Source of the DNA: QHXW01 sp963847515
Lineage (GTDB): Bacteria; Acidobacteriota; Terriglobia; Bryobacterales; Bryobacteraceae
NCBI GenBank assembly: GCA_963847515.1
Contig: CAWKAA010000006.1
Location: 248,001 to 312,000 of the forward strand
DNA: 64,000 nt
Direction: 5' to 3'
Part shown: in pieces, positions 7,982 through 17,223 of the stretch
Layout of the letters: every line of letters begins with the position of its first letter
How positions within the stretch are numbered: position 1 is the stretch's first letter
Notes under the pieces: generated by a model
What the model was told of the DNA's origin: nothing
What the model saw: the letters and a program-made list of their open reading frames with translations, nothing else
Database searches by the model: none
Made by a program: the position numbers and the translations under genes

Positions 7982-10913
7982 TCACGGGCTTCCTCTGCTC
8001 GCCGCCCGTCCGGTTTGCTGCTTTGGACCAAGGAAGTTCAACCTGGAAACGGGTACCTCCGGCGGGACGGCTGAACACTTCAATGGTACCGCCGTGCTCT
8101 TGAATGATTCCGTAGCTGACCGAGAGTCCCAGGCCAGTGCCTTTGCGCGTGGCCTTGGTGGTGAAGAAAGGATCGTAGATGCGATGCAGGTGCTCCTGAG
8201 CAATGCCGTGCCCGGTGTCGCTGACTTCAACCCGCGCGCCGCTCTCCTCCGCTGACGTCTTGATTTCCAGCACACCGCCGCTTTCCATGGCATCCCGTGC
8301 ATTGAGGAAGAGATTGAGAAAGACCTGCTGCAGTTTGCCGGCGTTGGCGTGAATCGGACCGAGCACCGGATCGAGGGCGGCGCGTACCTCGACGCCCGCA
8401 TTCTTCAACTGGTGCTCCACAAGCGAGAGGGTCTCCTGCACTACGCGGTTCAAGTCTACAGGTCCGAAATCCGTCGTGGAAGTCCGCGAGAAATTCAGCA
8501 GGCCGTTTACGATTTCGCTCGCCCGGAAAGTCGACTTAGCGATCTTGTCCAGCATGCGGGATTTCTGATCGTCATTTCCCACCTGTTTGGCCAGCATCTG
8601 CGCGTAATTCGAGATCACAGCCAGTGGCGTATTCACTTCGTGCGCCACACCCGCTGCCAGCAGGCCAATGCTGGTTAGTTTGTCCGCCTGTACCAGCCGT
8701 TTCTCGAGTTCGGCGCGATCGGTAACATCGTCGAAAATGATCAGACGGCCAATGTGCTCCTGATGTCTAGAGATGAGCGGTGCGATGGCAATATTCAAGG
8801 TCGCCTCGCGTAACGGAGCTTGACCGTTTCCGTTTGCGGTGCCATTAACGGCCATTCGTTTTGCGGCTGGCCGCAGCACGTATTTGTAAATGTGACGGAC
8901 GTCGGTGTCGGTTCGGATGCGTTCGAATTGTTCCACCAAGTCCGCGGGAAACAGAGCCGAGAGCGGCCGTCCCACAGCCATTTCGCGCGGAATGCCGATT
9001 AACCGTTCAATCTGCGTGTTCCAGCTCTCTACGCGGTCATCCAGGCCCGCTGCCAGGATGCCCACGTTGATGGACTCGACGATGTTTTCGCTGAATTCCT
9101 TCAGCCGCTCGTACTCGTCCACCTTGCGCGCCAGCGAGCTGTAGAGCCGCGTATTTTCGATGGCGATGGCCACGTAGCCCGTGAGCGTAAGGATTAGCTC
9201 TAAATCGACGCTCGACAGGAAGTCTCCATCCCGGGTCCGGCTGATTCCCAGGTACGCCACCGTTCGGCCATGCGCCACGCAAGGCAGATAGTACGTCAAG
9301 TCCAGGTCCTCGATGGTGCGCCGGACCGACGGCGCCCAGGAGCCGGAGATTGCGTTCAGGCGGTAACGCGTACGCTCGAAAAACAGGTATGGCTGATCGT
9401 GTTTCCAGTGAAGAAAATCGAGATCCAGCGGATCTTCAGCAGCGATGGGGCGCGTATTCCGGTCGCGCAGGCCGACGCCCATCTTCAGGTGGAACCGCGG
9501 CCGCGGTTCATCCGGGCCGTCGTCAGTCAGGAAAAACGCCAGATGGCTGATGGAGAGCGTCTGCAGCAATCGCTCGGCTACCGCGTGTAGCATGGTCTCC
9601 AGATCGGTCTCGGAACTTAGCTCGCGCGCGAACTCCACCAGCGTGCGCCGATAGTCGTATTGGTCGCGATAGAAATAACGGTCCAGCCGTTCCTGAATCC
9701 AGTTGCGGACCGGCTGGAAAAGGAACGCCGCCACCAGCATGACCGTAATCAGTCCGGTATTTCCCAGGTCCTGGAAATTCTTCTGCACCAGGCTCGCCAG
9801 CGAGAAAATGATGCCGTAGAAAGCGGCCAGCACGCACAGCGTCGCGAGCGTGTACGCATAACCGCGGCGGAACAGGATGTCGACGTCCATCAGCCGGTAA
9901 CGGACAATGGCGTACGCCAGCGAGAGCGGGATCAACAGCAGGGACAGGACCGAAAGCTTCATCAGCGGCGTGGGAATGAAGCCGATTACATAAGGCAGCG
10001 TGTAGAACAAGGCAAAAGGCAGGATGCCGCAGAGCGTACCGTTGCGCAGCCATTGCAATTGCCGGCGCACGATGGGGTCCTCAACCTTCCCGCGCTCGAT
10101 GCTGAGGGCCACACCCCCCAGAATGTAAATCGTGGTAAGCATGGCCAGCCACAGCCGGTCGAGGATCCACCGCAGCTCGACCAGGGGAATCGAGGTGCGC
10201 AGTGTTCCGGAACTCGCTAGTACGTACAACCCAATCATGCACAGGGCGATCACATACATCGCCAGCGCCGTAACGCGAGCGCGCAACCATTTCCTAGGCT
10301 CGGGAAAAGAGAGGCAGAAATGCACGAAGATCACGGGCGCTAGCGCGCCGGCAACCACATTGCCCCAATAAATCAGCTTGTCGAAGTTGTTGAGTTTCCC
10401 GGTGTAGTGGAACGAGAAAAAGATGAACGAAACCAGGCAGAAGATATAGAAGTGCTGGGCCTTGTAAGCCGTGCCGCGACGGAAGTAGACAAACAGGCCA
10501 ATCGCCAGGTATGCCAGAGCCACGAAGTAGAAGTAGTAGACCGCCGTGTCTCGCGGCACCTCTCCGACAATGACCGGCGTCTTAACCTCTACGCCCCGCT
10601 TCACCAGGTAGTCGGCCTTGTTCCACGCTCCGATGCGCACCAGGACTTTGGTCACGTCGATGGATTGCCGGATGGGGCTCCCATTGATGCTAACCAGCAG
10701 GTCACCGGTCTTGATTCCAGCTTTAGCTGCAGAACGATCTTGGGAAACCTCAAGCGCTTCCACCGCGGCGCTCCGGTCAACCCAGATCACACCGTCGTCG
10801 GGTAGATGGAACCGGCTCTGTTGCTGGAAGTTGATGACCGCCGACACGCCCGCAGCCACCGTCAGCAACGTGAGGATTGCAGTCGAAAGCTGAAACTTGA
10901 GTTCCTGGAACAT
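7974..10913 (-). CDS. Membrane histidine kinase with PDZ, GAF and PAS domains
   Basis: A 979-residue sensor kinase. After a first membrane helix there is a PDZ-like domain (VSQDRSAAKAGIKTGDLLVSINGSPI) facing the periplasm, then a set of hydrophobic helices between about 125 and 400. The cytoplasmic part holds a GAF domain near 430-600, a PAS domain near 625-740, the HisKA domain with phospho-accepting His758 (GVAHEVNTPL), and an ATPase domain with N-box NLFLNARDAM, G1 DTGHGI and G2 GTGLGLS. It resembles the XrtA/PEP-CTERM-associated PrsK sensors only in overall class. It should phosphorylate the overlapping NtrC-type regulator. A PDZ module in a sensor kinase suggests that it reads protein C-termini or periplasmic misfolding; that is inference. 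Confidence 0.93.
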   Translation of the reverse strand: MFQELKFQLSTAILTLLTVAAGVSAVINFQQQSRFHLPDDGVIWVDRSAAVEALEVSQDRSAAKAGIKTGDLLVSINGSPIRQSIDVTKVLVRIGAWNKADYLVKRGVEVKTPVIVGEVPRDTAVYYFYFVALAYLAIGLFVYFRRGTAYKAQHFYIFCLVSFIFFSFHYTGKLNNFDKLIYWGNVVAGALAPVIFVHFCLSFPEPRKWLRARVTALAMYVIALCMIGLYVLASSGTLRTSIPLVELRWILDRLWLAMLTTIYILGGVALSIERGKVEDPIVRRQLQWLRNGTLCGILPFALFYTLPYVIGFIPTPLMKLSVLSLLLIPLSLAYAIVRYRLMDVDILFRRGYAYTLATLCVLAAFYGIIFSLASLVQKNFQDLGNTGLITVMLVAAFLFQPVRNWIQERLDRYFYRDQYDYRRTLVEFARELSSETDLETMLHAVAERLLQTLSISHLAFFLTDDGPDEPRPRFHLKMGVGLRDRNTRPIAAEDPLDLDFLHWKHDQPYLFFERTRYRLNAISGSWAPSVRRTIEDLDLTYYLPCVAHGRTVAYLGISRTRDGDFLSSVDLELILTLTGYVAIAIENTRLYSSLARKVDEYERLKEFSENIVESINVGILAAGLDDRVESWNTQIERLIGIPREMAVGRPLSALFPADLVEQFERIRTDTDVRHIYKYVLRPAAKRMAVNGTANGNGQAPLREATLNIAIAPLISRHQEHIGRLIIFDDVTDRAELEKRLVQADKLTSIGLLAAGVAHEVNTPLAVISNYAQMLAKQVGNDDQKSRMLDKIAKSTFRASEIVNGLLNFSRTSTTDFGPVDLNRVVQETLSLVEHQLKNAGVEVRAALDPVLGPIHANAGKLQQVFLNLFLNARDAMESGGVLEIKTSAEESGARVEVSDTGHGIAQEHLHRIYDPFFTTKATRKGTGLGLSVSYGIIQEHGGTIEVFSRPAGGTRFQVELPWSKAANRTGGEQRKPVNV

Positions 10914-10965
10914 TTAAGGCCGCCGGGCGATCCCGAAAGACACTAACACCTTACGCTCCCTGCAT

Positions 10966-10992
10966 TAGCACGTGTGCTGCCACGCCGTGCTA
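10966..10992. promoter_or_regulatory. Inverted repeat in the leader of the two-component operon
   Basis: The arms TAGCACG (10966-10972) and CGTGCTA (10986-10992) are perfect inverted copies, and the left arm is itself part of a near-palindrome AGCACgtGTGCT. The structure lies about 55 bases ahead of the kinase start. A possible -10 box (TATAGT on the minus strand, 11012-11017) lies just upstream of it, so the repeat would fall in the transcript leader or at the promoter. Operator or hairpin are both possible. Confidence 0.35.
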
Positions 10993-11104
10993 CCCCTCCT
11001 TGTGTCAGAATACTATACATTTTCTTAGACTTATTAGCCGTTTGTTTACCGTGAATTCGGATTTCGGGAGAAATACACTCCGTGGAAGTGTAGGAGCACG
11101 TGTT

Positions 11105-11530
11105 CTAGAGTTTGGTTTTGGGATATCTCTTCTTCATCCAAGCGACAAACTCCGATGGCGCGGCCATAGTCGATAACCGGCCCTGGCGAACCAGCGCCCA
11201 GCCGTCGAATAGGCCGGAAGCCTTGATTTCTTGGAGTGTCGTGGGAGGATCGAGGCGCGTGAGGAATTCCAGATCGACCACCGTCAGTTTGGGAGCTTTC
11301 GGATCGGGGCGCGGCTCGGAAATCACTTGAGCAAGCCCGGCCACCGCGGAATCGCCGCCGCTATGATACATGAAAACCCGATCGCCGGGGCGCATATCTT
11401 GAATCGCACGTAGGGCTTGGGGGTTTTTGACTCCGTCCCATACGGTTTTTTTGTCTTTTGCGAACTGATCGAGGGAATAAGTCTCAGGGTCGGTCTTCGC
11501 CAGGAAGTAGTTCATTGTGAATGTCTTCAT
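11105..11530 (-). CDS. EVE-domain protein
   Basis: A protein of 141 residues, or 136 if it starts at the second methionine (11515, MNYFLAKTDPETYS). It consists of a single EVE domain of the PUA-like superfamily: the opening NYFLAKTDPETYSLDQF, the WDGVKNPQALR loop and the GDRVFMYHSGGD strand are all characteristic. EVE proteins bind modified bases in DNA or RNA; no bacterial substrate is assigned for this group. The start lies inside the 3' end of the nucleotidyltransferase-MFS gene (46-base overlap), so it is probably translated from the same transcript. Stand-alone EVE genes are widespread, so a functional link to the upstream genes is not proven. Confidence 0.88.
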   Translation of the reverse strand: MKTFTMNYFLAKTDPETYSLDQFAKDKKTVWDGVKNPQALRAIQDMRPGDRVFMYHSGGDSAVAGLAQVISEPRPDPKAPKLTVVDLEFLTRLDPPTTLQEIKASGLFDGWALVRQGRLSTMAAPSEFVAWMKKRYPKTKL

Positions 11531-14006
11531 CGTACTTTAAACGAGAGAACAGCCACGCGGCAACGACCGCGAGCAAAGTAGCCCCGAAGAGCATCGGTGG
11601 ATATCCGTAATGGGCGACAACGGCGCCGGCTGCCGAAGCGGCGAGCGCCTGGGCCAAAAACGCCACTAGGAAGCTGAGGGCAGCCGCGCCGCTCCGCAGG
11701 GCGGGATCCACCTGATTCATTAGCAGAGTATTGGTTCCCGGATCGCTCATGTACTGAAAGCTCATGTAGCCGACATAGAACGCCGCAGCCAGGAACGCAG
11801 GAGGCCCGGTCGCGATCGATCCGAGCGCGAGGGCGGTAACCAATTGCATGCACACCACTCCGCGCACCAGCCCGAGTTTGCGCAATAGCAATGGCGACAA
11901 CAGAATGGTCGCGACCTGGCCGGCATGCGAAAACGTAAAAACAATCCCAATGCTTTCGAGGGGCATGTGAAACCGCCGCTCGAAGTAAGCATTAAACAGG
12001 GGGTTGAAGGCGCCGGTGGCCAAACTCCACACCGTAATGGCAGTCAAGAATTTATAGACGAACGGGCTTCTGGGATAGCCGCTGGTTTCTTCAGCGCCCC
12101 CAGATTCCATCCGCAGTCTTGCCATGGGCCAGAATGCCAGGGCGGCCACGGCAACCGACGCGAGGAGCGTAATCTGCTTGGCGTGCATCGCGTCGGAAGC
12201 GAAGTGGAGGCCGAGCATCCAGCGAGGAAGGCGGCCACCGACCAGCCCGGCCAGCATGCCCACTCCAATTCCAGAACTGTAGATCACGCTAAATCCGACG
12301 GGCCTGGATCGCTGGCCGGTCAAAGCGGCGACTGCCGGTGACATAGACACGGCCCACACGGAGCTGATTGCGCCGCCGACAAAGGCCGAGGCGACCAGCG
12401 CCGGTTCGCCCGTAACCAGGCATCGCAGGGCAAAAATCGCCGACGTGCCCAGAATCGCAATCTTGATGGAGCGCGTGAGGCCCAGGCGTCGGACGATTCC
12501 GGCCGCCGGCAGCACGCCGGCCATGCTACCAAGCGTGAGGGCGCTGGCGATGTATCCGAGAGCATCCTCGTGATAGCCCCGATCCAAGAGATAAAGGTTG
12601 TAAAGGAGGTAAAACACGAAGAAGCCGAGAGCGTAAATCGCCTGGGCGATCGTGAACCACCAGAAAGGAGCTTCCAGGCCTGAAGCGCGCGACTTCCACA
12701 GCATGGCGTGCCAGAGCATCACGGGCAGAGTGCGTGCGTGATGAACGGTGCGTGAGGCCAAGTGAACGGCGTAGCGGATCCGAAGCTTCCAGCGGATGCG
12801 GAAAGTGATTTCCCGATCCGGCACGAAGACGTCACCATAAGCTGCCGGGAGTGTGCGGGGAAGTATTTTTCTGAAGAGGATCTTGCGGCGGTCCCTCGCC
12901 GAACCGAGCAATGCAAGGTGCAGCCACAATTCGTGTTTGTTCGGGCGGAAGAGGGACTCGATGGGCGAAGCGGCGTAATTCTCAAACCACACCGGGATGT
13001 CACCCGCGAGGCGCTGGATCTCTTCGGCCGCTTCAGGCGCAATGCGGCAACCGAACCAAGCAGCAGCCAACCGGAAGGCGACAGCCTCGAGCCGGCGCAG
13101 AGGATCGGAATGCAGCTTGCGCCACGTGAACCAGAACGACTCGTTTTCGGCCTGCGTTTCCAGAAACCGGGCAATCTCGTAAACGTGATTTACGCGCGCA
13201 CTGCCGCGGAATAGATGCCGGAGCAAATGGAGGGTAGCGTAGGCCAGCCGGTCGGCGGGGTGCAACACCGGGAGGCCGTTTTGTTCGACGCGCCGCTGCC
13301 AGAATTCTTCGACGCCCGGCGCCGGAAGACGCTCGGCCTCCGAATCCCAGAAGCGAAAGTGAAGTTCGACTGTAGGAGGGATCTCGGGATCAAACGGGTC
13401 ACCTCGCCATTGCCATCCGGTTTTGCGAGTGAGCGTTGGCAGGTGATCTTTGGGCAGGTGATCGTTACTGGACAACGGCACATAGCCCAATAAAACGACA
13501 GCGCGATACGCGGCCTCGACCGATTGTTCGGGGACGAATAGATCGAAATCATAGTGCATGCGCAGGCGGGGATCGAGCGTGAACTCCGGCCCGATTGAGA
13601 ATCCTTTGAGCAGCACGAATTCAAGGTGCTCCGCTCTCAGCTGTTCGGAGACGAGAGCCAGTTCGGAGCGCAGACGAGCGAGGCGCTCGGTATTGCGAGT
13701 GATATCGCCATCGATCCGATCGCGCACCCAGGCGGGCAGGTCTTCGCGACAACTCGCGCCCAGGACCAGAGTGATTGCGGATTGGCGGGTGAATTCAAAT
13801 AAGCTCTTCCACTCAGAATCGTCAAGAGCGCCGAGGATCGTGCAGCCCTGCTCCCGAACATCCTCCGGAAAACTAAGGGCTGCGAGCGCAGCTGCGACGT
13901 TGCGCGGGATGCACGGGTTTTCCAGCCAAGGGAGCGGCGACGCTACTGAGGCCGCGGTCGGTTCACTGATGTGGTTCAGGAGAGACACATTCCCGCTAAA
14001 ACTCAA
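11484..14006 (-). CDS. Fusion of a nucleotidyltransferase (NTP_transf_5 type) and an MFS transporter
   Basis: An 840-residue two-part protein. Residues 1 to about 440 are soluble and match the uncharacterised nucleotidyltransferase family: the conserved LLKG (132-135) is followed by RMHYDFDLFVPE with the metal-binding pair Asp153 and Asp155. Residues from about 445 to 830 form a typical major-facilitator segment with some eleven to twelve hydrophobic helices (start FWWFTIAQAIYALGFFVFYL). The frame is continuous and the helices follow after an Arg-rich linker, so this is a true fusion and not two genes. The family is often found beside HPr-kinase-like proteins in peptide-modification clusters. 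Here the gene overlaps the Oar receptor gene by 11 bases and sits two genes downstream of an HPr-kinase-like gene. The transported or nucleotidylated molecule is unknown. Confidence 0.8.
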   Translation of the reverse strand: MSFSGNVSLLNHISEPTAASVASPLPWLENPCIPRNVAAALAALSFPEDVREQGCTILGALDDSEWKSLFEFTRQSAITLVLGASCREDLPAWVRDRIDGDITRNTERLARLRSELALVSEQLRAEHLEFVLLKGFSIGPEFTLDPRLRMHYDFDLFVPEQSVEAAYRAVVLLGYVPLSSNDHLPKDHLPTLTRKTGWQWRGDPFDPEIPPTVELHFRFWDSEAERLPAPGVEEFWQRRVEQNGLPVLHPADRLAYATLHLLRHLFRGSARVNHVYEIARFLETQAENESFWFTWRKLHSDPLRRLEAVAFRLAAAWFGCRIAPEAAEEIQRLAGDIPVWFENYAASPIESLFRPNKHELWLHLALLGSARDRRKILFRKILPRTLPAAYGDVFVPDREITFRIRWKLRIRYAVHLASRTVHHARTLPVMLWHAMLWKSRASGLEAPFWWFTIAQAIYALGFFVFYLLYNLYLLDRGYHEDALGYIASALTLGSMAGVLPAAGIVRRLGLTRSIKIAILGTSAIFALRCLVTGEPALVASAFVGGAISSVWAVSMSPAVAALTGQRSRPVGFSVIYSSGIGVGMLAGLVGGRLPRWMLGLHFASDAMHAKQITLLASVAVAALAFWPMARLRMESGGAEETSGYPRSPFVYKFLTAITVWSLATGAFNPLFNAYFERRFHMPLESIGIVFTFSHAGQVATILLSPLLLRKLGLVRGVVCMQLVTALALGSIATGPPAFLAAAFYVGYMSFQYMSDPGTNTLLMNQVDPALRSGAAALSFLVAFLAQALAASAAGAVVAHYGYPPMLFGATLLAVVAAWLFSRLKYDEDIHNELLPGEDRP

Positions 14007-17000
14007 ATCTTAGCGCTAGTTGGATGCGGCGCGGCGGACCGCTGCCCAGAATATTTCCATAGAAGGGCGCGAAGTCGGCGTACGTTCCCGGAATGCCCCA
14101 GTTGGGGTGGTTGAATGCGTTGAAGAATTCGGAACGAAATTCGATGTGGCTCCGTTCGGTGACGGCAAAGCGGCGGTCGAGCGCCAAGTCGAAGACGATG
14201 TTGCCAGGGCCGATGATAATGTCGCGGCCGGCATTGCCGAAGGTAAAGGGCGCAGGCGTGCTGAAGGCGTTGGTGTTGAACCAATTGGTTGTGGTTCGCT
14301 GACTGGCCGGAAGCGCGACGCTCTGGCCGGGTACGACGTTGGGCCGGTTGGTGGTTCCGGCGTTGGCGCCGTCGTATGCCGCGAAGATCGGCGTTACGGG
14401 AGTCCCATCCTGCAGCGTGATGATGCCACTGGTCTGCCAGTGGCCGAGCACGGGATTGAGGAAGCCGCGGTTGGGGAGGTTGTAGACAAAACCGCTGCTG
14501 ATGCGGCGGCCGACATTGAAGGAGGAGAGGCCGCGCTCGAGCTTCAAGTTGCGCTCGTCCTGGGCGCCAACGGAATCGTAGAATCCGGGAATGACGGTAT
14601 CGGCATCGTCGATCGATTTGGACCAAACGAAGCTTGAAAGAAAAGAAAGTCGCGCGCCCATGCGCTTTTCCGCTTTGATCTGCAGGGAATTGTACGAAGA
14701 GTTGCCGATGTGCTGGATCTGAATGAAGGGACCAAGCTGAGGGAATGTCCGGAGCGACTGCAGGTCTCCGGGGCGCGGCGCAAGGTCTTGGCCGGTTTCG
14801 ACGTGAGCGGGCGTATTAAAGTGCCGGAAGAGCCCCAGATCGGTCCCCTTGGACCCAATGTAGGCGACTTCGACCAGCATCCCGGCGGGCAGCTCCTGCT
14901 GAATATTCATGTTCCATTGCTGCAGGTACGGAGTGGGAGCGTGTACGTCGAGGCCGTACTCGGTGGGAAAACCGGTGGTGGCAGTCACTGGGAAGCCGTT
15001 CGCAAGGGTCAAGAGCGGCGTGACCCCGTTCGTTGAGTTGCTCTCGTTGCGGATGCCGTTGAGCACCAGGTTGTAGGCTTCGAGCGCAATTTCCGGGCTG
15101 TAGTAAATGCCGTAGCCGGCACGAATTGCCATCTTTCTTCCCGGCCAGGCGGAAAAGTGCGGCGCCCAGGCAAGTCCCGCGCGCGGCGCAAAGTTCTTGT
15201 GGTTGGGTAGGCCAGCGGTCGGGACATTCACGAGCGGCGGGGCTTCGGGTAAGTGCGAATAATCGATGTTAAAGAGATGATTTCGAGCTTCGGTGAATGG
15301 AGAGTAGTATTCGTAGCGGACACCTAGATTGACAGTGAGGCTGCTCGAAACTCGCCAGTCATCCTGGAAATAGCCGGCGTAGCTGTTCTGGCGAAGATAA
15401 GCCTGGGAGAAGCCGACGGTGCGTGCGGTAAATTGCGGGAGCCCGATGAGAAAGTCGGCGAATCCGTCGCCGGTAGAGCCGGGATTGGCGAGGTCTTGAG
15501 TAAATGCTCCGGTGAATGTGTACTGGCCCCGCGGCATGTTGCTCTGTTCGTAATTGACTTGGCTGTGGAGCCACTGGAACCCCGTCTTGAACGTGTGGCG
15601 GCCGCGGGTTAGCGAGAAGCCGTCAGAAGTCTGCCAGAGATTGTCGCGCTGCAACTGCGGCAGCGTGGGGGAGTCGGTGACGGTAGAGAAATCGCTCACG
15701 ACAAAGTACGGCAGGCCGAAGGAAGCTGGATCGGCAGGCAGGTCGGTGATGCCTAGTTCGCGCGGGATATCCGTGCCGAACGCACTTTCGGGAGTACCGA
15801 AGACCTTCAGGCGCGTGAAAGACAGCCGGGCTTCATTGAGCCAGGCTGTACCGGCGAGCGTGTAGCCAACCGAGGCTTGCTGGGCGCGCACTGTTTCATC
15901 AGTGGGCAGCAGTGGGAATCCTCCGGCCAACAGATTGCGCTCGTCGTTGATGGTATAGCGTCCGAAAATGCGACCGTGGTTGTGAAACTCGTGGTCGATG
16001 CGGCCAGATCCGCTGTCGGTGTGGTTCTGATTAGGTGTCGTGTCCAGGTAGTTGTTGGCTCCGGTGCGGTTGGGTAACGGCTCGAACATCGCGAGGTACT
16101 TCGCCGCGATCGGATCGATGCGGGAAGAGGGAATCATGTTATTGGGGAACGGCTGGCGAGCGCCGCCGGCATCGAGATTAAGCGGATCGAAAATTTGACT
16201 TCGGCCAGTGAAGTCGCCGGAACGCACGGTCGCGTCTGGCACGATGCTGACAGTAGGGGTAGCCGACTTTCCCCGGAGCCCCTCATAGGTGAAGAAAAAG
16301 AACGTATTTTTCAGCTTGGGTGCGGGACCGCCCAGGGAGGCCCCGTATTGGCTTTGGCGAAAGATGGGGCGGGGAAGAGTAGGATCATCGAAAAAGTTGT
16401 GCGCGTCCATGGCTTCGTTGCGGAAATACTCAAATCCGCTCCCATGCCACGCCAGCGAGCCGGACTTGGTGACCACATCGACAACCCCGCCGGCGGCCTG
16501 GGAGAATTCCGCAGAGGCGAGCGAAGATTGGATGCGGAACTCCTGCACCGATTCCATGGGCGGATTGACAGCGATAGAGAACGTGTTGCGGTCGGTGTCG
16601 GTAGCGCCGTCGAGCGTCAGCGTGTTCATGTAGGAGCGCGCGCCATTGATGGGCGGATTGAGCGCCACGGCGCCGCGATTCTCCTGTACATCATTGACGA
16701 CGTCGTGCGTGAAGCCGCCTAGCTGGCGCGGAATGGCGCCGGGGCCCAGCGTGATCAGCTCAGCAACATTGCGCTGGTCTAAAGGCAAAGAATTGATTTC
16801 GCTGGAATCGAGACGGTAGCCGGCAGCGGCATCGTCGTTTTGCACTGGCGAAACGGCGGCTTGAACGGTGAGGGTGCCACGCTCGGCACCCAGCGTTAGA
16901 ACCAAATCGAGCCTGGCATTTTGATTGACCTGCAGGACGACGCCCTCTGCGGTTACTTCGCGGAAGCCCGGTTTGCCGGCGATGACCGTGTAGTTGCCGG

Positions 17001-17223
17001 GCAGAAGCTCGTCGATCCGATACGCGCCTTGTGCACCGGTTACCGCAGTTCGCGTGAAGCCAGTTGCGGTGTTCCGGGCGGTTATGGTGACGCCTGGCGC
17101 GACAGCGGCCGATTGGTCGCGAATCTCGCCGAGCAGTGTCGCTGAAGCGACCTGCGCGCGCGCCACCGCAGCGCTGCCGCACAAGATCAAGATAAGGAGC
17201 AGGGAGCCAATGAAGCGCGTCAT
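13996..17223 (-). CDS. Oar-like TonB-dependent receptor within the HPr-kinase operon
   Basis: A full-length 1075-residue outer-membrane receptor with a signal peptide (SLLLILILCGSAAVARAQ). A carboxypeptidase-regulatory-like domain covers about residues 25-110 (ATLLGEIRDQSAAVAPGVTI). The plug region carries VVDVVTKSGSLAWHGSGFEYF, and a long barrel ends in IQLALRFEF with a terminal Phe, as expected for BamA recognition. The start codon overlaps the stop of the HPr-kinase-like gene (ATGA at 17220-17223), and the stop overlaps the nucleotidyltransferase-MFS start. Placement between two cytoplasmic or inner-membrane proteins suggests that it imports or exports the molecule they handle. That is inference; the receptor class itself is clear. 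Confidence 0.92.
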   Translation of the reverse strand: MTRFIGSLLLILILCGSAAVARAQVASATLLGEIRDQSAAVAPGVTITARNTATGFTRTAVTGAQGAYRIDELLPGNYTVIAGKPGFREVTAEGVVLQVNQNARLDLVLTLGAERGTLTVQAAVSPVQNDDAAAGYRLDSSEINSLPLDQRNVAELITLGPGAIPRQLGGFTHDVVNDVQENRGAVALNPPINGARSYMNTLTLDGATDTDRNTFSIAVNPPMESVQEFRIQSSLASAEFSQAAGGVVDVVTKSGSLAWHGSGFEYFRNEAMDAHNFFDDPTLPRPIFRQSQYGASLGGPAPKLKNTFFFFTYEGLRGKSATPTVSIVPDATVRSGDFTGRSQIFDPLNLDAGGARQPFPNNMIPSSRIDPIAAKYLAMFEPLPNRTGANNYLDTTPNQNHTDSGSGRIDHEFHNHGRIFGRYTINDERNLLAGGFPLLPTDETVRAQQASVGYTLAGTAWLNEARLSFTRLKVFGTPESAFGTDIPRELGITDLPADPASFGLPYFVVSDFSTVTDSPTLPQLQRDNLWQTSDGFSLTRGRHTFKTGFQWLHSQVNYEQSNMPRGQYTFTGAFTQDLANPGSTGDGFADFLIGLPQFTARTVGFSQAYLRQNSYAGYFQDDWRVSSSLTVNLGVRYEYYSPFTEARNHLFNIDYSHLPEAPPLVNVPTAGLPNHKNFAPRAGLAWAPHFSAWPGRKMAIRAGYGIYYSPEIALEAYNLVLNGIRNESNSTNGVTPLLTLANGFPVTATTGFPTEYGLDVHAPTPYLQQWNMNIQQELPAGMLVEVAYIGSKGTDLGLFRHFNTPAHVETGQDLAPRPGDLQSLRTFPQLGPFIQIQHIGNSSYNSLQIKAEKRMGARLSFLSSFVWSKSIDDADTVIPGFYDSVGAQDERNLKLERGLSSFNVGRRISSGFVYNLPNRGFLNPVLGHWQTSGIITLQDGTPVTPIFAAYDGANAGTTNRPNVVPGQSVALPASQRTTTNWFNTNAFSTPAPFTFGNAGRDIIIGPGNIVFDLALDRRFAVTERSHIEFRSEFFNAFNHPNWGIPGTYADFAPFYGNILGSGPPRRIQLALRFEF

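Noticed and set aside
11105..11530. EVE protein as part of a DNA-modification defence system
   Set aside because: No methyltransferase, nuclease or restriction gene lies nearby.
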